Source of the DNA: Emcibacter sp.
GTDB taxonomy: Bacteria; Pseudomonadota; Alphaproteobacteria; Sphingomonadales; Emcibacteraceae
DNA: 64,000 nt
Reading direction: 5' to 3'
Assembly (NCBI RefSeq): GCF_963675455.1
Contig: NZ_OY776217.1
Location: 2,838,001 to 2,902,000 of the forward strand
Shown: piece after piece, positions 43,388-52,475 of the stretch
How positions within the stretch are numbered: position 1 is the stretch's first letter
How the letters are laid out: each line of letters starts with the position of its first letter
Translations under genes and position numbers: made by a program
Notes under the pieces: model-generated
Told to the model about the DNA's origin: nothing
The model's database searches: none
The model's input: only the letters and a program-made list of their open reading frames with translations

Positions 43388-44233
43388 ATGAAGTTTAAGG
43401 GTACCGATACTTATGTAGCAACCGAAGACCTGATGGTTGCCGTGAACGCCGCCATGACCCTGCAGCGTCCCCTGCTGATCAAGGGCGAACCCGGCACCGG
43501 GAAAACGGTCCTGGCTCACGAGGTCGCCAAAGCCACCGGCAAGAACCTTCTGGAATGGCACATCAAATCCACCACCAAGGCCCAGCAGGGCCTGTATGAA
43601 TATGACGCTGTCTCCCGCCTCAGAGATTCCCAACTCGGCGACGAAAAAGTCAAGGACATCAGCAATTATATCAAAAAAGGCAAGCTGTGGGAGGCCTTTG
43701 CGGCCGAACAGCCCCCGATCCTGCTGATTGACGAGATCGACAAGGCGGATATTGAATTCCCCAATGACCTGCTGCAGGAACTGGACCGGATGGAATTCAA
43801 TGTTTACGAGACCGGTGAAACGATCAAGGCCGCCCAGCGTCCTCTGGTGATCATCACCAGCAATAATGAGAAGGAACTGCCGGACGCCTTCCTGCGCCGC
43901 TGTTTCTTCCATTATATCCAGTTCCCTGACCGGGCCACCATGCATCAGATTGTCAGTGTCCATTATCCCGATATCCAGCAGATGCTCGTTCGCGAAGCCC
44001 TCAACCTGTTCTATGATATCCGCGAAGTACCGGGTTTGAAAAAGCGTCCTTCCACGTCCGAGCTTCTGGACTGGCTTAAACTCCTGATGGTAGAAGACAT
44101 GCCCCTGGACGTGCTGAAAAGCCGGGATCCGAAAAAACTGATCCCGCCCCTGCATGGCGCCTTACTGAAAAACGAGCAGGATGTGCATCTATTCGAGCGC
44201 CTCGCCTTCATGTCCAAGCGGGAAAACAGGTAA
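43388..44233 (+). CDS. MoxR-type AAA+ ATPase
   Basis: 281 residues. Walker A GEPGTGKT, Walker B ILLIDEID, sensor region VIITSNNEKELPDAFLRRCFFHYIQFPD. MoxR ATPases act as chaperones for metal-cofactor or protein-complex maturation, with a VWA partner, which is the next gene (6-nt gap). I start at ATG 43388, not the in-frame TTG at 43382, as CAGGTG precedes it. The sequence returns to higher GC than the FlmG-like genes. Confidence 0.92.
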   Translation: MKFKGTDTYVATEDLMVAVNAAMTLQRPLLIKGEPGTGKTVLAHEVAKATGKNLLEWHIKSTTKAQQGLYEYDAVSRLRDSQLGDEKVKDISNYIKKGKLWEAFAAEQPPILLIDEIDKADIEFPNDLLQELDRMEFNVYETGETIKAAQRPLVIITSNNEKELPDAFLRRCFFHYIQFPDRATMHQIVSVHYPDIQQMLVREALNLFYDIREVPGLKKRPSTSELLDWLKLLMVEDMPLDVLKSRDPKKLIPPLHGALLKNEQDVHLFERLAFMSKRENR

Positions 44234-44239
44234 GTTCCC

Positions 44240-45424
44240 ATGTTCATCAATTTCTTTCTCGAGCTCAGAGATCACGGCGTTCCCGCTTCCCTGCGGGAGT
44301 ACCTGACGCTTATGGAAGCCATGAAAGAAGGCCTGGCGGACTATTCCATCGATGATTTCTATTATCTGAGCCGGGCAACCCTGGTGAAGGACGAACGTAA
44401 CCTGGACAAATTTGACCAGGTTTTCGGCCATCACTTTAAAGGCCTGGACGCGCCAGCCAGCGAGGATCTTCTGGCGGAGATCCCCGAGGAATGGCTGCGC
44501 AAGCTGGCGGAAAAGTTCCTCACCCCAGAGGAAATGGCAGAAATCGAGGGCATGGGCGACTGGGACAAGCTCATGGAAACCCTGCAGAAACGTCTGGAAG
44601 AACAGAACGAACGCCATCAAGGCGGCAATAAATGGATTGGCACCGCCGGCACCTCCCCTTTCGGCGCCTACGGCTATAACCCGGAAGGTGTGCGTATCGG
44701 CCAGAAAGAAGGCCGGCACGGCCGGGCCGTCAAAGTCTGGGACAAACGTCAGTTCAAGAACCTGGATGACAATGTGGAGCTTGGCACCCGCAATATCAAA
44801 GTGGCGCTCAAACGCCTTCGTCGATTCGCCCGGGAAGGTGCTGCAAGCGAACTTGATCTGCATGACACCATCCACAGCACGGCCAAACAGGGCTGGCTGG
44901 ATATAAAGATGGTGCCGGAGCGCCATAATGCAGTAAAGGTGCTGCTGTTCTTCGATGTAGGGGGCTCCATGGATCCCTTTATAAAAACCTGCGAGGAGCT
45001 GTTTTCCGCCGCCCGTACCGAATTCAAGAATATGGAATATTTCTATTTCCATAACTGCCTTTATGAAGGGGTATGGCAGGACAACCGCCGCCGCAATGTG
45101 AACCGGATCAATACATGGGATATCCTGCATAAATATCCCCACGACTATAAGGTTATTATTGTCGGTGACGCCTCCATGAGCCCTTATGAAATAGCCTACC
45201 CTGGCGGCAGTGTGGAACACTGGAATGAAGAGAGCGGCGAAGTATGGATGCGCCGTCTGCTCAAAGTCTACGAAAGCGCCGTCTGGCTCAACCCGGTCCA
45301 GGAAAAATACTGGGACTACACCCATTCCGTCACCCTGATAAAGGAACTGATGGAGGATCGCATGTATCCCCTCACCCTGGCCGGCCTTGAAGGCGCCATG
45401 AAAGAACTGAGCCGCAAAAAATAA
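44240..45424 (+). CDS. CoxE-like VWA domain protein
   Basis: 394 residues. N-terminal helical part (FFLELRDHGVPASLREYLTLMEAM), then a VWA domain whose MIDAS site reads DVGGSMDPF (third position Gly instead of Ser) and IVGDASMSPYEIAYPGGSVEHWNEE. Together with MoxR it forms the common MoxR-VWA chaperone pair; target unknown. Confidence 0.88.
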   Translation: MFINFFLELRDHGVPASLREYLTLMEAMKEGLADYSIDDFYYLSRATLVKDERNLDKFDQVFGHHFKGLDAPASEDLLAEIPEEWLRKLAEKFLTPEEMAEIEGMGDWDKLMETLQKRLEEQNERHQGGNKWIGTAGTSPFGAYGYNPEGVRIGQKEGRHGRAVKVWDKRQFKNLDDNVELGTRNIKVALKRLRRFAREGAASELDLHDTIHSTAKQGWLDIKMVPERHNAVKVLLFFDVGGSMDPFIKTCEELFSAARTEFKNMEYFYFHNCLYEGVWQDNRRRNVNRINTWDILHKYPHDYKVIIVGDASMSPYEIAYPGGSVEHWNEESGEVWMRRLLKVYESAVWLNPVQEKYWDYTHSVTLIKELMEDRMYPLTLAGLEGAMKELSRKK

Positions 45425-45450
45425 TTTTGCGGATCACTGACCTGCCTCAA

Positions 45451-45479
45451 TTGCAAACTTGTCCCCTGGATTATATAAT
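45451..45479 (+). promoter_or_regulatory. Sigma-70-type promoter of the universal stress gene
   Basis: TTGCAA (45451-45456) and a perfect TATAAT (45474-45479) are separated by 17 bp, 33 bp ahead of the start codon. Confidence 0.7.
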
Positions 45480-45512
45480 GAGAAATATTGTCATTCTCAG
45501 GAGGTCACCATT

Positions 45513-46385
45513 ATGAAGAAAATTCTTGTTATCGCCGAACAGCTGCCAGACAGCCCTTCCCTTGCACTGGACAAGGCACTGTATTTTTCAGACCACGGCG
45601 GTGCAACAATCCACGTCCTTTCGGTCGTCTATAACAATGCGTTTGACCATCCGGAACTGATCACAGCTGAGGAAGCACAGACTCTGCAAGATAAAGTTAT
45701 GTCGCAAGCCAAGGCAAACCTGAACAAGTTACTGGCTGGCCGGAAAAATGCGACTGGAGAAATACAGTGGGGCAAAAGCCTGGTCGGCGCTGTCGAGGAA
45801 ACCTGTGAAGGTACAAATTATGACCTGATCATCAAGACAGGCCACAGATCCGAATCGTTCCTGCATCAACCTTCTGATTTCCGCTTGCTCAACCTCCCCA
45901 AAGTGCCGGTCATGATCCTCAGTGCAGAACGGTGGCGCAGCAAGCCGGTAGTCATGGCGACTATAGACTTCTCCAGTGATGATGCGGAACAGATGGCCCT
46001 CAACGACAAAGTCCTGAGCAGCGCCAAGGAATATGCCGATCTCATGGAAGCTGACCTGCATTGCTGTTATGTCGTTACTTACAATTCTGCCCTTGCTGAC
46101 CTGGATATTGTCAACAGAGAAGAAATCTTTGAACGTTTCAAGGAAAAACGACTGAAAAAACTTCAGGATTATGCTGCCGGATACGGCATTCCCGCGCAAA
46201 ATGTCGACATAAAACCTGGCAAGATTGAAAAAGTTATTCCTTCCATGGCCAACAGGCTAAAAGCGGAACTGGTGGTGCTGGGAACGCACCGAAGGAAAGG
46301 TCTGTCTCGAATTATTCTTGGCAACAGCAGCGAGAAAATTCTTAAAATCCTGCGCACAGATATCCTGGCTGTCAAACCGGACTGA
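45513..46385 (+). CDS. Tandem universal stress protein (UspA family)
   Basis: 290 residues with two Usp domains. The first starts KKILVIAEQLPDSPSLALDKAL; the second ends VVLGTHRRKGLSRIILGNSSEKILKI, the ATP-binding G-x2-G-x9-G(S/T) type motif, followed by DILAVKPD. Strong ribosome site AGGAGGT. Single-gene transcript between a sigma-70 promoter and a terminator. General stress role; specific trigger unknown. Confidence 0.9.
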   Translation: MKKILVIAEQLPDSPSLALDKALYFSDHGGATIHVLSVVYNNAFDHPELITAEEAQTLQDKVMSQAKANLNKLLAGRKNATGEIQWGKSLVGAVEETCEGTNYDLIIKTGHRSESFLHQPSDFRLLNLPKVPVMILSAERWRSKPVVMATIDFSSDDAEQMALNDKVLSSAKEYADLMEADLHCCYVVTYNSALADLDIVNREEIFERFKEKRLKKLQDYAAGYGIPAQNVDIKPGKIEKVIPSMANRLKAELVVLGTHRRKGLSRIILGNSSEKILKILRTDILAVKPD

Positions 46386-46391
46386 GCCAAA

Positions 46392-46432
46392 AAAAACAAA
46401 ACCCTCCTGCATATCAAATGCGGGAGGGTTAT
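46392..46432. terminator. Bidirectional terminator between uspA-like and Hpt genes
   Basis: AACCCTCC-x-GCAT / ATGC-x-GGAGGGTT hairpin with an A-rich left arm (T-rich on the minus strand). Serves the convergent stress-protein and Hpt/receiver genes; stronger for the minus strand. Confidence 0.82.
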
Positions 46433-46456
46433 ATATTTGAGTTGCCGGTTTATTCT

Positions 46457-46960
46457 TTACCGGCGGTATTTGTCAATCGCGGCTTCCAGGGATTTCTTCA
46501 GCTCTCCACCGATTTCAGCGCCGTCGCCCTCGATCCTGTCCTTGATCACCACGCGCATGGCGTCAATATGGGCCTTGACAATTTCCACATGGCTGTCGCC
46601 CATGCCGGCGTTCAATCCGGTAAAATTATACAGGCCATCGGCAAAGTCGGTAATCAACTGATAACCGAATGTACCCCCCTGCCCCTTCATGTCATGGGCA
46701 ATGGCATTGATTTTTTCAAAATGCGCCTTGCGATATTCGGGGCTGTCAACACAACGACGATGTTCCTCCGCCAGACTGTCAATCAGGGTTGATACCCAGT
46801 CCGGATAATCCTCTGCCATTTCCTGAAGGGCTTCCTGGGCCTTGAGCATCAGGTCATCGTCAAATGAAACATCCTCTGCGCTTACTGAACCAAGACCAAC
46901 CGCCTTTTCCTTCAATTTATTCTTCAGACGATAATAACGAACCCGTACCGGCTTAGCCAT
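46457..46960 (-). CDS. Hpt domain phosphotransfer protein
   Basis: 167 residues. A basic N-terminus (AKPVRVRYYRLKNKLKEK) precedes a helical Hpt domain with the phospho-His motif AIAHDMKGQGGTFGY. I start it at ATG 46960, overlapping the receiver gene by 8 nt (ATGGCTAA); the in-frame upstream region is coding for the receiver. Together with the receiver it forms a two-gene phosphorelay module with no kinase nearby. Confidence 0.85.
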   Translation of the reverse strand: MAKPVRVRYYRLKNKLKEKAVGLGSVSAEDVSFDDDLMLKAQEALQEMAEDYPDWVSTLIDSLAEEHRRCVDSPEYRKAHFEKINAIAHDMKGQGGTFGYQLITDFADGLYNFTGLNAGMGDSHVEIVKAHIDAMRVVIKDRIEGDGAEIGGELKKSLEAAIDKYRR

Positions 46961-47504
46961 TGACCACTTCCACTTCTTCACTTTCATAGGTTAATTTGCG
47001 ACGGTCTTCCCCTTCAATAGGGATTGCCTGACGGCGCCTGTCAGGCCCGAAATAGCTTGCAGTGTGGACATATTGGCGTGGTTTCATCACTACAGAGAAA
47101 ATTTTATCGGCAAGGGCGTTGATGGAGAAAGGTTTGGACATGAATTCATTGACACCCATCTCCCGGGCTTCCTGCACACGGCTCGGTTCTGAATAACCGG
47201 TCAACATGATAAAAGGAACAAATCGGTCCGGAGACTCTTTATGCCGGCGTACCCAGCGCAGAAGCATCATGCCATTGACAGGAGACATCTCCCAGTCGGA
47301 AACGATCATATCCACGGACATCATTCCGGCCTTCATGGGGTCATCAGCCACCTGCTTCAGGAATTCAATGGCTTCACCGCCATCTCCCACCGATTTAATC
47401 GTTCCCACTCCGAGTACACGGAGGCTGTTGACAATCAGTGATCTGATAAACTGGCTGTCTTCCACGACCAATATGCTGATCCTGCTCAGATCCAAATTAC
47501 TCAT
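46953..47504 (-). CDS. CheY-like response regulator with charged tail
   Basis: 183 residues. Receiver: ILVVEDSQFIRSLIVNSLRVLG (acidic pair), the phospho-acceptor Asp in IVSDWEMSPVNG, PFIMLTGYS and the conserved Lys in FMSKPFS. A 50-residue C-terminal tail (YFGPDRRRQAIPIEGEDRRK) has no DNA-binding domain. Translationally coupled to the Hpt gene. In this flagellar setting a motility or cell-cycle role is conceivable but not shown. Confidence 0.88.
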   Translation of the reverse strand: MSNLDLSRISILVVEDSQFIRSLIVNSLRVLGVGTIKSVGDGGEAIEFLKQVADDPMKAGMMSVDMIVSDWEMSPVNGMMLLRWVRRHKESPDRFVPFIMLTGYSEPSRVQEAREMGVNEFMSKPFSINALADKIFSVVMKPRQYVHTASYFGPDRRRQAIPIEGEDRRKLTYESEEVEVVNG

Positions 47505-47616
47505 ATCTAATATCTACCTCAATCTTGTATGCTTTGAGGTAATTCTGTGGGATTAGGGTAAATAAAGTGTGAAGGTTGTCTAAAAATATGTCCTTTTTTA
47601 TCAGCAGTTAGCTGAA

Positions 47617-48126
47617 TTAGGCAGCATATTCTCCAACACGGGTACCGATCTCCTCCTTCAGACCCCGGTGCAATCCCAGATGAAAAAGGGCTTCCGCAAT
47701 CAGGAAGCTCGGAGCCATGAAAATCTGGAAAAGATTGTCAAGGAGAGCTGGTTTCCTGCCTTCAAAGACGTGCCCCACGAGCTGGAAAATCCAGCCGCCG
47801 ACAAACAGGACGGCAAACCACATCCAGCCTGCAAGGTCAGGCAACGGTGCAAGGTACGTTGAGGCCTTGAGGAGCGGGATAAAGACAGCAGCCGCGATCA
47901 GCCCGATCAGCAGATCGGAAAACAGATAGAACATCAGGATAATGGCGATAAATATCATCGCAAAAGTGACCTGCATACCGTTTGTGGCAAAGACATCAAT
48001 CCAGGAAAAAGCCATAAAAAGAGAGACAACGATAGACGGTACGCCAATATAATGGGTCAGCTGGTTTCTGCCGTCCATATGATAGGCTGAATACATGGCC
48101 ATCTGTTTTATGAAAAATTCTTTCAT
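47617..48126 (-). CDS. Mpo1/YGL010w-like (DUF962) membrane protein
   Basis: 169 residues, several hydrophobic helices. Motifs YSAYHMDGRNQLTHYIGVPSI and GWIFQLVGHVFEGRKPAL carry the conserved histidines of the DUF962 family, which includes yeast Mpo1, a 2-hydroxy fatty acid dioxygenase in alpha-oxidation. Start chosen at 48126 (AGGGGAGACG upstream). Stand-alone gene. Confidence 0.85.
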   Translation of the reverse strand: MKEFFIKQMAMYSAYHMDGRNQLTHYIGVPSIVVSLFMAFSWIDVFATNGMQVTFAMIFIAIILMFYLFSDLLIGLIAAAVFIPLLKASTYLAPLPDLAGWMWFAVLFVGGWIFQLVGHVFEGRKPALLDNLFQIFMAPSFLIAEALFHLGLHRGLKEEIGTRVGEYAA

Positions 48127-48262
48127 ATCGTCTCCCCTAAAGTCCAATAATCCCTCTAATTCGTCTTTTTCCAGTCAACTATATCATAACTCGCAAACGG
48201 GACCCAATTTATCTTTTGTATAGTCACCGGAGCAGTTGCTAGGCCATGAGGAGCCTGTTAGA

Positions 48263-50911
48263 ATGCGCCGCAATATTCAACTAACGAAAAATGAATGCGG
48301 TATGAGTGAACAAAGCACGACCCAGGCAGATGGGGACAACAACCAGATCAATATCCTCAAAAAGGATCAGGTGGTAACGCCTCACCCGTCCTCGCTAAAA
48401 CACAATCGGGTCAATATTTCCCGTGAAGTCGGGCTTAAAGCATGGCTGAAAAGCTATTGGCCCATGCTGTTTTCCACAGTACTGAGCGTCGTCTGGATCG
48501 CGGCCTGCATCAGCCTGTTTTTATCCTCTGACCGCCAACTCGACAGAATCCCGTTGTATGAACTAGCAGGCCTTCTTGCCGGCGCCATGCTGCCTTTGAT
48601 GGTCGTCTGGCTGATGACACTCGCCTTTTTAAGGGTGACGCCTTTACGGGAAGAACGCCTGGCCCTGTCCAGCGGACTGGAAAACCTTCTTTCTCCGCTC
48701 GATATTGCACAGAAACGGATGGATACAATTGTTGCCAATCTTCACCGGGAGATCAAACACGTCGAGGCCGCCGGCGATATTGCCCAGTCCAGAATTGAAA
48801 ATCTCGAAAACCGTTTTCAGGAACAGATCTCCTCATTATTCGAAGCAACAACAGGGGCAGAAAACAGGACCCGCGACTTTCAGGATCTTCTCGGTCGCGA
48901 ACGGGACGCCCTCTCCGGTCTCAGCGAAGAAATCACGAACCAGCTCAAGGAATTGGAAGCTGTCTTCAGCCAGCTGAAATTTGACAGTGAAACCATTACC
49001 AATATTACCCGCAAAAACTCGGAAAAAGTCAGCAATGAGATTGTCTTCCAGAAAAAAACACTGGACGAACGCGCCCTGCAGATCGAGACCAGGCTGGATA
49101 CTCTGGGTGAAAAACTCCATCAACTGACGGAGGCCCTCGACCAGAAAGTTGACACGTCCGGTCAAAAACTCGCCACCCTGTCCGGTGACATGGAAACACG
49201 CCGCGAGGCCCTGACCGATACCGTGGGCCTGTTGTCCCGGCAAACTGCTGAAATTTGCGCAAGACTTGGCGACCAGGCCGCCACCATGGAAAAACTTACC
49301 GGCAGTGCGGCTGATGACAGTGAGCGCCTGACCGCCCTGATCAAAGAACAGGCCAACGAACTCTCTGCAGTTGCTGCCGGCGCCCTCGCCCAGACAGCGG
49401 AGGCCGGTGAGAGTTTCCAGAGTCACGCCACGGGCCTTGGCCGGCTGTTCTCGGAAATCACGGAAAAAGGCAATATCCTGCTCGAGGAAAGCACCGGAAA
49501 ATTCAGCGAAAATACGGCCCTGATCCAGCAGGTCATCAATGATTTTTCTGCCAATCTGGCAGAACAGATCGAGGAAACCACCCGCAGGATCAATACCCAG
49601 AATGAAAGCCTTGAGCATTCCCTGACCGCCCGCATCTCCAATGCCGAGGAAATTCTGGAAACCCAGGCGGAAGTCATCCGGGAAGGCCTCAGGCTGCAGG
49701 CCGAGGAAATCCAGTCCATCCTGGCCGGCAATACGGAACAGATCGGACAGTCCATCCAGGGCTCCCTGATGGATATCCAGCGCCATTCAGACGATATCAG
49801 CCAGATCGTCGAGGCAAACGTGACCAAGCTTGACGAAAATGTCGAGCTTATGGGCTCACAGGCCATTCAGTTCAGGGAACTTTCCGAAAGTTATCGCAAT
49901 CAGCTTGACCAGTCCGAACAGAAACTGAAACAGCAGCATGAGGACCTCACCGACAGCATAGCCGTCGTCACGGATCAAATCGACCTGGCCATCGACAAAC
50001 TCAAGGATCAGTCGTCTGACCTGGGCTCCCACGGCCAGACGGTTATCGACAACATCCTGAGCCAGACAGAGCAGCTTGCCGGCCATGTCGAAGAGATCCG
50101 CCAGCGGGCAGAAACAAGCCTGCGGGACATGCAGGAAATCGAGACCAATATCGGCGCACAACTGGATGCCGCCGAGGAAAAAACCGGCCACATTACCGAA
50201 GACTGGCGCAAAACCTCGGAATATATCGGGGCAAAATGCAGCGAGACCATCAACCATCTTGGCAGCCTGACCGAGCGCCTTAAATCGCTGGAAACAGACA
50301 ACAACAGGACCGTGGAAACAGCCGAAACCAATATCAAACGCATCTCCGATGAACTTCAGCATGCTTCTGAAAGCATTTACCTGGCGTCGGCCAGTGCCAT
50401 TGAGGCGGCGGATGAAACCAACAAAGTTATTGATCAGCACAATGAAAAATTCCAGCAGCTGATCAAATCAATCCAGCTGTCCAGCAGCAGCGTTATCGCC
50501 GATGCCGAATCTTATGAAAAGCGCATCAGCCAGAAAGCGGGGGGCGGCTTTTCCTCACTTGCCTCAAGGGTCATGGAACAGCTGCAATCCTCTGCTATCG
50601 ATATCGGCCGATATGTCGATGAAGATGTGTCCGACGATCTGTGGCAACTCTATGTCAAGGGTGACAAGAGCGCCTTCCTGCGCCGTCTTAAGAAGGTCAG
50701 TGACAAGAAGACACTCAGCAAAATTGCTGACAAGTGCAAAAACGATTCCGATTTCCGACGCTACATCCAGGATTATATGGAAAATTTCGAAGATCTGATG
50801 TCGAAAGCCATGAGCAATAATTCAAATTCTGCCTTTGCCGTCTCGCTCATTTCATCGGATGCCGGCAAGGTCTACCTGGCCCTGGCGCAGGCGGTCGGAA
50901 AACTTTCATGA
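48263..50911 (+). CDS. tipN: TipN-like polarity protein
   Basis: 882 residues. Two membrane helices near residues 65-125 (PMLFSTVLSVVWIAACISLFL; YELAGLLAGAMLPLMVVWLMTLAFL), then about 650 residues of coiled coil with many LSxQ/EIxxQL heptads, and a conserved C-terminal block (FLRRLKKVSDKKTLSKIADKCKNDSDFRRYIQDYMENFEDLM). Size and layout match Caulobacter TipN, the new-pole marker that places the flagellum and guides ParA. I start at ATG 48263, 9 nt after GAGGAG; a later ATG (48302) is also possible. Its end overlaps the next gene by 4 nt. Confidence 0.68.
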   Translation: MRRNIQLTKNECGMSEQSTTQADGDNNQINILKKDQVVTPHPSSLKHNRVNISREVGLKAWLKSYWPMLFSTVLSVVWIAACISLFLSSDRQLDRIPLYELAGLLAGAMLPLMVVWLMTLAFLRVTPLREERLALSSGLENLLSPLDIAQKRMDTIVANLHREIKHVEAAGDIAQSRIENLENRFQEQISSLFEATTGAENRTRDFQDLLGRERDALSGLSEEITNQLKELEAVFSQLKFDSETITNITRKNSEKVSNEIVFQKKTLDERALQIETRLDTLGEKLHQLTEALDQKVDTSGQKLATLSGDMETRREALTDTVGLLSRQTAEICARLGDQAATMEKLTGSAADDSERLTALIKEQANELSAVAAGALAQTAEAGESFQSHATGLGRLFSEITEKGNILLEESTGKFSENTALIQQVINDFSANLAEQIEETTRRINTQNESLEHSLTARISNAEEILETQAEVIREGLRLQAEEIQSILAGNTEQIGQSIQGSLMDIQRHSDDISQIVEANVTKLDENVELMGSQAIQFRELSESYRNQLDQSEQKLKQQHEDLTDSIAVVTDQIDLAIDKLKDQSSDLGSHGQTVIDNILSQTEQLAGHVEEIRQRAETSLRDMQEIETNIGAQLDAAEEKTGHITEDWRKTSEYIGAKCSETINHLGSLTERLKSLETDNNRTVETAETNIKRISDELQHASESIYLASASAIEAADETNKVIDQHNEKFQQLIKSIQLSSSSVIADAESYEKRISQKAGGGFSSLASRVMEQLQSSAIDIGRYVDEDVSDDLWQLYVKGDKSAFLRRLKKVSDKKTLSKIADKCKNDSDFRRYIQDYMENFEDLMSKAMSNNSNSAFAVSLISSDAGKVYLALAQAVGKLS

Positions 50912-51969
50912 AATATGTAACCGGGCTTTTATTTCTGGCACTCCTGCTTGGCGGATGTGATCAGAAAAAAAATGTCCCGAGCGAAGACAAAACAGAATCT
51001 CCTCCAGTCTTCATGAAGATGGCCAGCAGTTACCCTTCGAGCCTCGGCTTGCTGGGGGCCAGCGGCACAAGAATCGAAACACAAATCCATCTGATTTCCA
51101 ACGGCAATGTATCCATCAAATTTTTCGAACCCGGGGCCCTTGTCCCCAACCTGGAAATCTTTGATGCGGTATCTTACGGGGCGCTTGACGCCGGCTGGTC
51201 CGCCCCCGGCCTGTGGAGCGGCAAGGTCCCCTCCCTCCAGCTTTTCAGCGCTGTGCCCTTCGGTCCCGGTGCTGCAGAATATCTGGCCTGGTTTTACGGC
51301 GGTGGCGGCCGGGTTATTTTTGAAGAGATTTACGAGCGACATAATATTCACAGTCTTATCTGCGGCGTAAACCCGCCCGAAGCCTCCGGCTGGTTCCGCG
51401 AAGAAATCAAATCCCTGGACGATCTGAAGGGTCTGAAAATCCGCTTCTATGGCCTCGGCGCCCGGGTATTGAGCAAGCTTGGGGTTTCTACTCAACTCCT
51501 CGCCACCGGCGATATATTCCCGGCCCTTGAACTGGGCACCATCGATGCGACGGAATTTTCCATGCCGTCAATCGATTTGCAAATGGGTTTCAGCCAACTC
51601 GCCAAACATTATTACTTTCCCGGCTGGCACCAGCAGGCGACTTTTTTCGAGCTGATGATTAATCTGGATAGATGGAACAGCCTCAATCCGGTCCAGCAGG
51701 CCCAGATTGAAAGCGTCTGTGCCGATAATATCAGATTTACCCTGGCCTTCGGCGAAGCCGATCAGGCCGACGCCCTGGAGGAACTCCAGAAACAGGGAGT
51801 ACAGTTCCACAAGTGGCCGGAGGAAATTATGCAGGCTCTTCATGCCGCCTGGCTGGAAGTCGCCCGGGAGGAAGCCGATAAAGACCCCGATTTCAAACGG
51901 GCCTGGGACTCCCTGTCCGGTTTTCGGGAAAAATACAAAACCTGGAAAGAGCTGGGTAATCTTGACTGA
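50908..51969 (+). CDS. TRAP transporter substrate-binding lipoprotein (DctP family)
   Basis: 353 residues. Lipoprotein signal LLLGGC (Cys17). DctP fold: VSIKFFEPGALVPNLEIFDAVSYGALDAGWSAPGLW, SLDDLKGLKIRFYGLGARVLSKLGVSTQ, and the LELGTIDATEFSMPSIDLQMGF segment near the carboxylate-binding Arg. Resembles the mannitol/chloroaromatic-type 'DctP' SBPs that lack an easy substrate call. Start ATGA overlaps the tipN stop, so the two are translationally coupled. Heads the TRAP set. Confidence 0.92.
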   Translation: MKYVTGLLFLALLLGGCDQKKNVPSEDKTESPPVFMKMASSYPSSLGLLGASGTRIETQIHLISNGNVSIKFFEPGALVPNLEIFDAVSYGALDAGWSAPGLWSGKVPSLQLFSAVPFGPGAAEYLAWFYGGGGRVIFEEIYERHNIHSLICGVNPPEASGWFREEIKSLDDLKGLKIRFYGLGARVLSKLGVSTQLLATGDIFPALELGTIDATEFSMPSIDLQMGFSQLAKHYYFPGWHQQATFFELMINLDRWNSLNPVQQAQIESVCADNIRFTLAFGEADQADALEELQKQGVQFHKWPEEIMQALHAAWLEVAREEADKDPDFKRAWDSLSGFREKYKTWKELGNLD

Positions 51970-52471
51970 TCTTGCCAAAATAGAAAAATCCTTGTCCTCA
52001 TTCATTTCCTCGACAGGTAAAATTTCATCCTGGCTGGTGGTCGTTATGATGCTGGTGATCGTTTTTGATGTCATCAGCCGTCGTTTTTTTGTCATCGGTT
52101 CAGTCAAATTCCAGGAACTGGAATGGCACCTGCATGGAATATTGTTCCTCTGTTGCCTCGGGTACACCTATCTGAAGGATGCCCATGTACGGGTTGAGTT
52201 TTTGCGGGAAAAACTGTCGCCCCGGACCCGGGCCTGGCTGGAGATCGCCGGCAGCCTGTTTTTTCTCCTCCCCTATTGCCTGGTGCTGATTTACTTCGGC
52301 TACGACTTTACGGTACGGGCCTTCGTCGGCAATGAAGTGTCGGCGGCGGCCGAGGGCCTCCCCTTCCGCTGGATTATCAAGGGCTTTATTCCCTTAGGTA
52401 TATTCCTGCTGGCCCTGTCCGCTGTTACCGTCATCCTGCGCAACCTGCTTCAGCTGAAACAGGTGGATTAG
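51962..52471 (+). CDS. TRAP transporter small permease (DctQ)
   Basis: 169 residues, four membrane helices (ISSWLVVVMMLVIVFDVISRRFF first). The RRFF and QELEWHLHGILFLCCLGYTYLKDAHVRVEFL region is the DctQ signature. Start assigned to TTG 51962, overlapping the stop of the binding-protein gene; no ATG fits the conserved N-terminus. It connects to the large permease 4 nt downstream. Confidence 0.88.
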   Translation: MTDLAKIEKSLSSFISSTGKISSWLVVVMMLVIVFDVISRRFFVIGSVKFQELEWHLHGILFLCCLGYTYLKDAHVRVEFLREKLSPRTRAWLEIAGSLFFLLPYCLVLIYFGYDFTVRAFVGNEVSAAAEGLPFRWIIKGFIPLGIFLLALSAVTVILRNLLQLKQVD

Positions 52472-52475
52472 CGCC

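Noticed and set aside
43340..45325. Two long open frames on the minus strand opposite the MoxR and VWA genes
   Set aside because: They mirror two well-recognised plus-strand genes and show only antisense-type composition without motifs.
48836..50440. Minus-strand open frames opposite tipN
   Set aside because: They reflect the repetitive coiled-coil coding on the plus strand; no ribosome sites or motifs.
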